49,984 bases of DNA, from positions 1 to 49,984 of the forward strand of contig CANEWJ010000002.1 of assembly GCA_947442625.1 (NCBI GenBank), given 5' to 3'. The DNA is from Chitinophagaceae bacterium (GTDB taxonomy: Bacteria > Bacteroidota > Bacteroidia > Chitinophagales > Chitinophagaceae). A model generated the notes under the pieces. It was not told the DNA's origin and searched no databases. It saw only the letters and a program-made list of their open reading frames with translations. The first letter of the stretch is position 1. Every line of letters begins with the position of its first letter. Positions 36,991-45,397 of this stretch are shown here, in pieces. A program made the position numbers and the translations under genes.

Positions 36991-38281
36991 GCTTCATGGA
37001 TTGAACAACTTTCAATCCGATCGCTTCCCCTTGTTTGAGACCATTTTCAATCGAACCCTTGTAGTGTATGCCACCGTAAAAGCGGCTCATGGCAGCTTCA
37101 TTTGCAGCACTCCAAAAAGAAGTAAACGACCTGATTGGAAGACCATAAGGAACTTCTGTATCATCGCGGAACTTGAAATCAGGACCAAAAATTTGGGTCA
37201 GTACTACAGCAGATGCAGCGCTGATGACACTGTGCCCGCTGGTGTACTCGGGAAATGGAGGTGTTTGCAGCAGTGGGCGCCACCCTTGATCCAAATAAGC
37301 ATTGATATAGGTTTCAGGCCGAATGATATTGCTCCTGTATTTTTCATCCCAGCAACTGATGAATGCATCGTATAAAGCAATTGCAGTAAAGAAATATGCT
37401 TGCAACGATTTTTCAAGGGATGCATTGCTTTGCTGTGCGGCAATACCTGCAATGCTCATCCAATGACCACCAGGAGATAGTTTTTTTGTAGCAAAACTCA
37501 AATGCCCTTGAACGGTAAGATGAAAAGGATTACAATCCCAAAACAATGCAATGGCTGAATCTTCTTTGGGCATTGCTTTTGTATGACGAAACACTTGATC
37601 TGCTTGACGGTAAAATGGAGAACCGGCAGAATCACTGAATGGAATGGGCCGTTTGGGTTGGAATTTGGACAAGGTATCCAACACAACGGTCCTCATTTTC
37701 CCCCAATGCGGCTCAACGGGAGCAAAATATCCAGGAGGCGTGGGCGACCATGCAGACTTGTCTTTGATCAAGGAATAGCGCCTCATTTTTCTGGTGTCTG
37801 CATAGCGGTCTGTTTTGGACCACAATACAACTGCATTGGCTACCATTGTTGCCCATTCCATGGATGCAGCAAGCCGTGCAGGCTCAACGTCTTTGAATGC
37901 AGCAGAAATAGCAGATAGAGAGTCCAGCAACCTGGCCTCAGAAAATACCAACTTCGATGCAGTCAACATCATGGCATAGACGGCACTTGCTTCGGCATGA
38001 ACCCGTCCTTCAAATGCTACAGGACTGGGTTGAATAAAATCATTTCTCAGGGCATGAAAAGAATGCGATGTGCCAGAAACCACCAATGATTCATGCGCAG
38101 CCATACTTGCATACAAATAAATCCTGCTGGCAACTGGTGGCGAAAATATATCGTGAACAATAACATTGGTTATGGCTTGTTGGGCACGATGAACAAGCAA
38201 TGCACGCTTCTGTGCAACCAAGGTTATGTGTACAAAAAATAAAGAGAGAGAGAAAACAAATGTCTTTACTGTTATTTTCAT
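36974..38281 (-). CDS. Vanadium-dependent haloperoxidase-like / PAP2 superfamily protein
   Basis: FPEYTSGHSVISAASAVVLTQIFG and SRFYGGIHYKGSIENGLKQGEAIG (SR-x5-H core), signal peptide. Confidence 0.88.
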   Translation of the reverse strand: MKITVKTFVFSLSLFFVHITLVAQKRALLVHRAQQAITNVIVHDIFSPPVASRIYLYASMAAHESLVVSGTSHSFHALRNDFIQPSPVAFEGRVHAEASAVYAMMLTASKLVFSEARLLDSLSAISAAFKDVEPARLAASMEWATMVANAVVLWSKTDRYADTRKMRRYSLIKDKSAWSPTPPGYFAPVEPHWGKMRTVVLDTLSKFQPKRPIPFSDSAGSPFYRQADQVFRHTKAMPKEDSAIALFWDCNPFHLTVQGHLSFATKKLSPGGHWMSIAGIAAQQSNASLEKSLQAYFFTAIALYDAFISCWDEKYRSNIIRPETYINAYLDQGWRPLLQTPPFPEYTSGHSVISAASAVVLTQIFGPDFKFRDDTEVPYGLPIRSFTSFWSAANEAAMSRFYGGIHYKGSIENGLKQGEAIGLKVVQSMKQGFRK

Positions 38282-41200
38282 TCGCGTATTTTCAAAACCT
38301 GAACTTTACCATCATTTTTTGCAGAGATGATCAATCGCCCGTTGCCGGATGAACTGATTACTGCAGTTTGTCTGACATCTCCATCAATATATAAACCAGT
38401 TTCGATGTTCGATAAGGAAATCAATGTATTTGATTTGAATTGAATCAAACTCCCATACCCTGCATCATTCTGCCCCCATTGTGTTCTCCAGGGATAAAAA
38501 TTTCCGGTGAGAAGATAGGCAGTATCCATACCCCGCAAAGCCAGTCGATTGACTGAAAAAATACGGGACACCTGAACATCATTGGGCAAACGTTTCTTTG
38601 CATATTTTCCCGCACCATCACTGAGATAAACTACATGATGCAGCTCAGTCAGGTCAAGGGTTTTTGCTGTCTTCAGTTTCTGGGCCGGAACGATATCATT
38701 GACTCCTGCTGTGGCATACTGGTGATACTTGATAAACTTTTTCCTGAGCGGAACCACCTGGTCCAGCAACTCATCCCTCGAAGCGGCAGGATACATTTTC
38801 CCGTTGATATAATAACAAAACAATACTTCGGGAGACCCATTGTCATCAACATCTGTAACAACCAGGTTTATCGGAGTTTCCTTAGAAGCCTTGAACTGTA
38901 AGTTATTGCCCACATTGCCCGCAATGATGTCTGGATAGCCATCCTTATTGACATCATCAATAAACAAAGAAGACCAGAGACCCTTGTCATTGAATCCCAA
39001 GCTGTCCGTCATGTCGGTGAATCCAGATCCGGTATTGGCAAAGATTTTGATGGGCATCCACTCTCCCGCCAGTACAATATCCATTTTGCCATCAGCATTG
39101 AAATCCTGGAATACTGCAGCATGAATCATCCCAGGAAACAGGAGATCCTTAGACCATTCTGCGGTGATATCCGTGAACCTAAAAACACCTTTTTCGGAAT
39201 CATTGCGCAACAGAAAACTTCTTGCTTCCTCAGGGAATGCCCCTGGTTTATAGCCCCCACCAACAAAAAGATCCATGTCTCCATCTGCATCAATATCACC
39301 AAACGCCAAGGTGTTTTTAGTGCTCATCATGGTTTTGGGCAAAATGTCTGGGACCAGAGCAAAATTGCCGTTGCCATCACTGGTATATATCCTGTCGCGG
39401 TATTCCGGTGAACTGTCGTCGTACTCATTGCCCCCGGAAACGACATAAAGATCAGGATAACCGTCTTTATTGAGGTCTGTAAAAACCGCCTTTACATCTT
39501 CATGGTCCTTTTCTTTTTCCCAAGGCTGAACTGTTGCACGGATGAAACGTTCTCCTTCTATCTGAATGAACAAGACCGCAGATTGGCCAATTGCCCCTCC
39601 AAGAAAAACATCATCAAGCCCATCGCCATTGACATCTTGCGTTGCCAGTGCTGGCCCCATTTTAGAAAGCTGGTATGGTAAGAGTACTTCAGCCTTGAAG
39701 TCAACAAACTCATTCTCCCGGTGAACAAAATCCATGTTGCTGCTGGCAGTGATATCTTTAAAAAAAATGGGGGCAACTGTGGACGTTTTATGACTACCGG
39801 AAACTTTTTCCTGTGCAATGAAAATGCGGGTATTCACTGCAGGGCGGTGCACAACAGATGAAGTTCCGTCTGTCCATACCACTTTAACGGAGTCCACCAT
39901 GGCCGCAGGATCGAGGCCAAAATGCAAGAGACCTGATACAGCACTTTGGTAGCCCCTGGTGGTTGTCAGTTCGTGAAATTGAGTAGGATTTTTCTTGTCA
40001 TTGATGTATAAAAAAACTTTGGATCCGAGGGCATCTGTATTCCAATCCTTTCCTTCGAGTTTCACTTGCAGATAATGATGGGGCAAGGTTTGTCTTGCCT
40101 GGTTCTCAAAAAGCTGCACAGGTTCGTTGTTGTTTCCGATGACAAGGTCCATGTCTCCATCATTGTCAAAGTCAGCATATACCGCTGCATTTGAAACTGT
40201 TTTCATGTTAAACCCCCATTCTTCACTCACGTTTTTGAAGGTCAGGTCACCATTGTTTTTGAAAATATAGTTCTTCAGCTTATTGGATGGCATCTTGGTT
40301 ACCAAGTCATAGGTCTTGAAATTGAGGTTCCCTTTTGCAGCCTGCGCCAATTGCTCATCAGCAACAGTATACTTGAGAAAATCATTGTCTGTATAATCCC
40401 TCAGGTATCCATTGGTAACCATCAGGTCTTTCCATCCGTCTGCATCAAGATCCACAAACAAGGCAGACCAACTCCAGTCGGTATTGGAGATGCCTGAAAG
40501 CTGACCGATTTCACTGAATCTCATGTTTCCCTTTTCATCTATCCCCTGGTGAAGATGAAGCATGTTTCTCATCTGCTGGTGAAAATATCCGCTATCAAGC
40601 AATAAATGATAGGTGTCGTACTCATCGGGGCCTTTGAGGAGTTTTTGGCGATAATTATCTTCAGGCAGCATATCCAAAGTGAATACATCGGGCCATGTAT
40701 CGTTGTTGATATCTGCAATGTCTGAACCCATGGAAAACTTGCTTACATGGGAAAAAGAGGTTTGCAGGACTTGCTTGAAACGACCGTTCTTGGTATTGAT
40801 ATAGCAATAATCTTGTTCGGTATAGTCACTTGAAGTATAAATATCCGGCCAGCCATCTTTGTTCAGGTCTGCAATGGCAACTGAAAGACCAAAATTCAGG
40901 GCGTTGTTGATGATGCCTGCCTCCAGGGTTACATCAACAAATGTAAATTGGTTGTTGTTGCTCCTGTCGTTGCGAAAAAGCCTGTTTCCAAAACTCATGT
41001 TCGGAACAGCACGAATCTTTGAAGTATTGAGGTATGGATTGACCGTATGGTTCGAATGGTTCACCAAAAACATATCAAGATCCCCATCAAGATCATAATC
41101 AAAAAAAGCAGCATGGGTAGACAGTGTGCCTGGAGCATCGACGCCCAGTTCAACAGCCATCTCCTTGAAAACAGGCAAGCCATTGACAAGGCCCTGGTGT

Positions 41201-41643
41201 ATATAGAGCTCGTTGCTGCGTGCAAGACCCGCCACAGGGCCAGAATGGCAGATATAGATATCAGGCCAGGCATCCCCATTCACATCGGCAATCGTAACTC
41301 CTGTGCGCCATGCACCATTGCCTGCCAAATTCGAGTTGGCCGTTGCATCTTCAAACCGGAGCTTACCCCTGTTGATGAATAATTTGCTCGGCACCATGTT
41401 CCCGGAAACAAATACATCTTCCAGACCATCCCTGTTAAAATCAGCCACGCCAATTCCATGGCCATTGTACAAGTACTCATACTTGAATATGTGGATGGAA
41501 TCATTTTCAGTGATGGTGTTCACAAAGTCCAAACCGGATTGTTTGACAGGAACCTCTCGCAACAAAGGCGTTTGGGATTGCGCAAATGCAGATGAAGTGC
41601 ATAGCAACAAAACAATCAACACATGGAATGATAAACGCTTCAT
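38278..41643 (-). CDS. FG-GAP/VCBS repeat protein with central ASPIC/UnbV domain (CRTAC1-like), exported
   Basis: About 13 DxDxDGxxD-type repeats (e.g. VADFNRDGLEDVFVSGN, FFDYDLDGDLDMFLVNH, FGDIDADGDMDLFVGGG) split around LGSKVFLYIN...GYQSAVSGLLHFGLDPAAMVDSVKVVWTDG. Confidence 0.92.
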   Translation of the reverse strand: MKRLSFHVLIVLLLCTSSAFAQSQTPLLREVPVKQSGLDFVNTITENDSIHIFKYEYLYNGHGIGVADFNRDGLEDVFVSGNMVPSKLFINRGKLRFEDATANSNLAGNGAWRTGVTIADVNGDAWPDIYICHSGPVAGLARSNELYIHQGLVNGLPVFKEMAVELGVDAPGTLSTHAAFFDYDLDGDLDMFLVNHSNHTVNPYLNTSKIRAVPNMSFGNRLFRNDRSNNNQFTFVDVTLEAGIINNALNFGLSVAIADLNKDGWPDIYTSSDYTEQDYCYINTKNGRFKQVLQTSFSHVSKFSMGSDIADINNDTWPDVFTLDMLPEDNYRQKLLKGPDEYDTYHLLLDSGYFHQQMRNMLHLHQGIDEKGNMRFSEIGQLSGISNTDWSWSALFVDLDADGWKDLMVTNGYLRDYTDNDFLKYTVADEQLAQAAKGNLNFKTYDLVTKMPSNKLKNYIFKNNGDLTFKNVSEEWGFNMKTVSNAAVYADFDNDGDMDLVIGNNNEPVQLFENQARQTLPHHYLQVKLEGKDWNTDALGSKVFLYINDKKNPTQFHELTTTRGYQSAVSGLLHFGLDPAAMVDSVKVVWTDGTSSVVHRPAVNTRIFIAQEKVSGSHKTSTVAPIFFKDITASSNMDFVHRENEFVDFKAEVLLPYQLSKMGPALATQDVNGDGLDDVFLGGAIGQSAVLFIQIEGERFIRATVQPWEKEKDHEDVKAVFTDLNKDGYPDLYVVSGGNEYDDSSPEYRDRIYTSDGNGNFALVPDILPKTMMSTKNTLAFGDIDADGDMDLFVGGGYKPGAFPEEARSFLLRNDSEKGVFRFTDITAEWSKDLLFPGMIHAAVFQDFNADGKMDIVLAGEWMPIKIFANTGSGFTDMTDSLGFNDKGLWSSLFIDDVNKDGYPDIIAGNVGNNLQFKASKETPINLVVTDVDDNGSPEVLFCYYINGKMYPAASRDELLDQVVPLRKKFIKYHQYATAGVNDIVPAQKLKTAKTLDLTELHHVVYLSDGAGKYAKKRLPNDVQVSRIFSVNRLALRGMDTAYLLTGNFYPWRTQWGQNDAGYGSLIQFKSNTLISLSNIETGLYIDGDVRQTAVISSSGNGRLIISAKNDGKVQVLKIRE

Positions 41644-41652
41644 CAAACTTGG

Positions 41653-42990
41653 TTAAGGTAATCTTCCGGGCACAGATAAATCAGCCTGCTCATCCCCTGG
41701 GCGATAGGGCAAGAAAACCATGATCATGGTAAGCATTTCGCTGGTGGTTTCCATGTTCCCAGAGGAAAATATCATTTCTGGAGGTTTGAAAGGATTAAAG
41801 GGATTATTGGTCGTATTGTCATAGGTACCCTGAATGAACAATTTGCTTCCCTTGGGAATCCTCACCAATCGTTTGAAACGATAAATTTCCTGCCACCTGA
41901 AATCCCAGTTGGGAATATGGGCGAGTTTAATGGTATCCCCTTGAGGACTGATGGCATATGCCTTAAACTCCTTGCCGAGCAAATGCATATGGGGCCATAC
42001 ATAGAGTACTGAAAAATCCTCGCCTGGATTTGATACCGTTAAAGAAAAAGTCTGCACCCTGTTCGGCAACAACATGAGTGATGGAAGAATTTGTTTTTCC
42101 CCTATCCCACCAGAACCAAAACTGATTACCTTGACCTTGCGATCAATTTTTTCTTTGGTGAAAAACAGATTAATCCCCGCAATGCAATCCTCTTTTTTTG
42201 CCAATGGTGCAAAATGCATGGTCAGGATGATCACACCCCGCTTGGGCAAAACCCATCCCATTCCTTTGGGATAACTTTCAAACGTTGCACCAGGAATCCA
42301 TCCTCCATAATACTCGATGGTAGGTTTAAGAGGCTTCCATTGATCTGTCAATCGAGGATCATCCACAGAAAGATCAATCATTTCGGGACCGGTTGTCAAC
42401 GGGACATTATCAGGAACCTCATGGATACTATAGTTGACATGATGCATCACTTTTTTGTTGTTGGTATAAAATTCAATGGCTTCAACATTAAAGGCTTGAT
42501 CAAGGTCGAATGGAATTTTATACATCACAAAACGCTCAACATTATCATCTTTCAGTGCCAATGACTTTGCCATTTTCAGCGTAGTATCAGGATTCCTGTG
42601 ATAGGAAGTGACACCACGCATCTTGATCAGGTTGTTGATGTTCTTGATCTCTCCATTTCCCTTTGGAACATTGTTGTCAACCCATTGAATAATGGTTGAC
42701 TTTTCTGCAGCAGTCAAAGACCTGTCATTCCCATATTCAACAAAATCCGGATGAGCTTTCCAAGGCGGCATGTATCCTGAGGAAATGACTTTTTTTATAA
42801 AACTTGCCCGTTTGGAAACATCCTCATAGGTGATCAGCGAAAAGGGAGCAGCCTCATTGGGTCGATGGCATGGCGTACATTTTACATGCACAATGGGGGC
42901 AACATCCTGAATAAAATTCGGGATTTGCGCAGAAAGACCGCTGCAGAGCAAAGCGAAGAAGATGGAGAAAAAAGAAAGTTTATACATCAT
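41653..42990 (-). CDS. Exported cytochrome c / copper type II ascorbate-dependent monooxygenase-like protein
   Basis: Single heme motif CTPCH near the N-terminus; downstream HHVNYSIHE, MHFAPLAKKEDC, WPHMHLLGKEFKAYA and ETTSEMLTMIMVFLPY, compatible with PHM-like Cu ligands. Confidence 0.82.
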   Translation of the reverse strand: MMYKLSFFSIFFALLCSGLSAQIPNFIQDVAPIVHVKCTPCHRPNEAAPFSLITYEDVSKRASFIKKVISSGYMPPWKAHPDFVEYGNDRSLTAAEKSTIIQWVDNNVPKGNGEIKNINNLIKMRGVTSYHRNPDTTLKMAKSLALKDDNVERFVMYKIPFDLDQAFNVEAIEFYTNNKKVMHHVNYSIHEVPDNVPLTTGPEMIDLSVDDPRLTDQWKPLKPTIEYYGGWIPGATFESYPKGMGWVLPKRGVIILTMHFAPLAKKEDCIAGINLFFTKEKIDRKVKVISFGSGGIGEKQILPSLMLLPNRVQTFSLTVSNPGEDFSVLYVWPHMHLLGKEFKAYAISPQGDTIKLAHIPNWDFRWQEIYRFKRLVRIPKGSKLFIQGTYDNTTNNPFNPFKPPEMIFSSGNMETTSEMLTMIMVFLPYRPGDEQADLSVPGRLP

Positions 42991-43589
42991 CAATAGTCAT
43001 TTAAAATACACCCTTGGGCCTTAACATAAGGAATGCTTACAGCCAGCCCCAACAGGGATTGGTTGATGGCATCAAGTAAATAATGTTCATTGGGTTTCTG
43101 CCTTTTTTGTCCGATGCCTGCCAACCAGTTGTCTATTGCCCCATGATAAAGCAACCGGCCCTTGGCATCCAACAAGAAAACCTCAGGCGTCACTTCACCT
43201 TTCAATTTCCTTGAAAGCTGCATTTTTTTATCAACATACAAAGGAAACTGCAATTGATATGATGCTGCAAAATCAAGTATGGTTGAATCCTTGTAAGTCT
43301 TACCAGGCAGTATTCCCATGACTTGTACGCTATTGCCAAATTGTTGCTGAATGTCGTTCAATGTTTTGGTATAATTGATAGACATAGGGCAATCAGGTGA
43401 AAGCAATACCAATGCACACAATTTAGGAGGAGAAGCGTTTAGAAACGTTCTACCTGTTTTTGGAGAAAGCAGTCCTACTTGATACAGCGGAGAAGAACGA
43501 TTTTTGGTTTTCGATTGTGCGAAAATGCTGGAATGAAAGAAAAGCAAAGAAGCCAAGATCACCATAATATGACTGAATCCATTCTTCAT
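42990..43589 (-). CDS. Redoxin/thioredoxin-like exported protein
   Basis: Start at MKNGFSHIMVILASLLFFHSSIFAQ; thioredoxin fold VLLSPDCPMSINYTKTLNDIQQQFG...KGEVTPEVFLLDAKGRLLYHGAID. Confidence 0.82.
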   Translation of the reverse strand: MKNGFSHIMVILASLLFFHSSIFAQSKTKNRSSPLYQVGLLSPKTGRTFLNASPPKLCALVLLSPDCPMSINYTKTLNDIQQQFGNSVQVMGILPGKTYKDSTILDFAASYQLQFPLYVDKKMQLSRKLKGEVTPEVFLLDAKGRLLYHGAIDNWLAGIGQKRQKPNEHYLLDAINQSLLGLAVSIPYVKAQGCILNDY

Positions 43590-43631
43590 ACCAGCAAAAT
43601 TAACGATTATGAGATGTATGCAGACCAAAAA

Positions 43632-43661
43632 AATGCCAGTCAGTATGTACTGACTGGCATT
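43632..43661 (-). terminator. Strong hairpin between SusD and redoxin genes (intrinsic terminator/attenuator on - strand)
   Basis: AATGCCAGTCAGTA-TG-TACTGACTGGCATT, a perfect 14-bp inverted repeat; on the - strand it is followed by a run of seven T (43625-43634 region). Confidence 0.8.
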
Positions 43662-43684
43662 GATATCTGTCGATGCGAATAAGA

Positions 43685-45352
43685 TTATTGCTTGTCCCAC
43701 CAAACCCTGCCGAATGGAAGGAGTTGGTCTCCAAATTCAGTATCTTTCTTCATGTCATCAATGGCAGCTTGCTTGTTGACAAAGTTAAGATCTGCAGGAG
43801 AAGGATTACCGACTACAGCCCTTCTTGCAATGGCGAATATTGTTCCATTGATCATGATATCACTGTTGGCAAGAGCAGTAGTCCTGTTCGGCATACCTGT
43901 TCTTTTCCAAAGTGCCCATGCTTCGTTGGGTTGCTTGTAGAAGTTGATGAAAGATTGAATAGCAATTTGCTCAAGCGCTTTGGTAGCATCAAACCTCACA
44001 ACAGGGTTGGCCAAATATGCAGTAATCTGTGCATCAGTCACAGGCATATATTCTTCAACTGCAGCGGCACCAGCCCTTGTGTTAAAGAACTGAATGGAAG
44101 CCCTAACACCTTCGTTGTAGAGGGTTGAGGTTGTTTCAGATGTAATTCCCCTTGCGGCAAGTTCAGCCCTCATGAAGAGCTGGTCTGCATAAGTGATCAC
44201 AGGGAAATATGCCTGACCGGTTCCACCACCAAAAGTTGGTTGGAACATACGCTGTTGGATGTATGAGATGGTATCCAGCACCAAGCTCGCATTTACCCTT
44301 CTGCCAGTGAACCATTGAGCAATTGCTGGAGTGCTTACCCTGTCTGGGCTTGTAGGAGCTCCAACAAACCTGCGTGCGGGTTCCATTGTACCAGCGTTCA
44401 ATATACGGGCTGTAATGGCAGTAGTAATATTAGCCTGGCTATAGTTGTTCCTGCGGTAAAACAGTCGAAGACGAGGATCTGTGGTAGTCCACATGAAGTT
44501 TACAGTAGGTTCTGGCGCCCTGAATCCATCTGGGTTCCAGTTTCCACCTGCAGTAAAACTTTGGTGTGCAAGGTAAACCCAGCTGTCGTCATTTGATGAC
44601 ATCAGGTTTGAGGCATCAGCCACACACTCTTTTAAAATAGCGGTTGCTTTTGCGTTATCCCTCTTCAACATACGCATTGCGATGCGCATACGCAGTGCGT
44701 TGGCAGCCTTGGCCCAACGGGTATTGTTACCAGCGTAGTACTGATCGTAATTTCCAAGGGTGATTTGGTTGTTGGCACCCGCTTTCAGCGTAGTGGAAAG
44801 GGTTTTCAACCTTGCTTCCCAAGCATTGAAAAGGGTTTGCTGGCTTTCCCACTTCGGAGTGAAAGTACCACCATACCTTGAATCAAATGCTTCTGTATAA
44901 GCAAGTGACCCATTGATATCCGACACGTAGAAAGCATAATAAATCTTCATTACTTCGGCCATGGCCAATAGCATTTGACGGGAAGCTTTATCTGCATCTG
45001 ACATTTTTTCGGTAAGCTTAGCAACATCAGTTGTAACACTACCTATACCAGGGAAAAAGATTGAATATCGGGCATTGAAATTACCAAACTCTGTGAAAGT
45101 GGTCGCATTGTTTCCACCTTGTGCAGTACTCATTTGCATCCAATGCATGATCCTGCGGTAGTTGTCATAGAACTGCTCGAAATCAGAACTATGGGCGAGT
45201 CTTCCTGCGTTGAAGAATTGTTCTTCTGGCTTGACTGAATAAAGCACATCTGGGTTGGTATTGAGTGCAACAAAATCTTGTTTCTGACAACCAACGAAAA
45301 TCAGTGCACTCAGTGCCAATGCTGTCGAAAATATTTTATTTTTTATCTGCAT
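43685..45352 (-). CDS. SusD/RagB family nutrient-binding outer-membrane lipoprotein (SusD-like_2 type)
   Basis: Lipoprotein signal MQIKNKIFSTALALSALIFVGCQKQ; RWAKAANALRMRIAMRMLKRDNAKATAILKECV and C-terminal QSFINFYKQPNEAWALWKRTGMPN. Confidence 0.93.
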   Translation of the reverse strand: MQIKNKIFSTALALSALIFVGCQKQDFVALNTNPDVLYSVKPEEQFFNAGRLAHSSDFEQFYDNYRRIMHWMQMSTAQGGNNATTFTEFGNFNARYSIFFPGIGSVTTDVAKLTEKMSDADKASRQMLLAMAEVMKIYYAFYVSDINGSLAYTEAFDSRYGGTFTPKWESQQTLFNAWEARLKTLSTTLKAGANNQITLGNYDQYYAGNNTRWAKAANALRMRIAMRMLKRDNAKATAILKECVADASNLMSSNDDSWVYLAHQSFTAGGNWNPDGFRAPEPTVNFMWTTTDPRLRLFYRRNNYSQANITTAITARILNAGTMEPARRFVGAPTSPDRVSTPAIAQWFTGRRVNASLVLDTISYIQQRMFQPTFGGGTGQAYFPVITYADQLFMRAELAARGITSETTSTLYNEGVRASIQFFNTRAGAAAVEEYMPVTDAQITAYLANPVVRFDATKALEQIAIQSFINFYKQPNEAWALWKRTGMPNRTTALANSDIMINGTIFAIARRAVVGNPSPADLNFVNKQAAIDDMKKDTEFGDQLLPFGRVWWDKQ

Positions 45353-45397
45353 TGTAATAAACTTTTCATGTAATTAATTAAGATGAATTTCAGTTGT

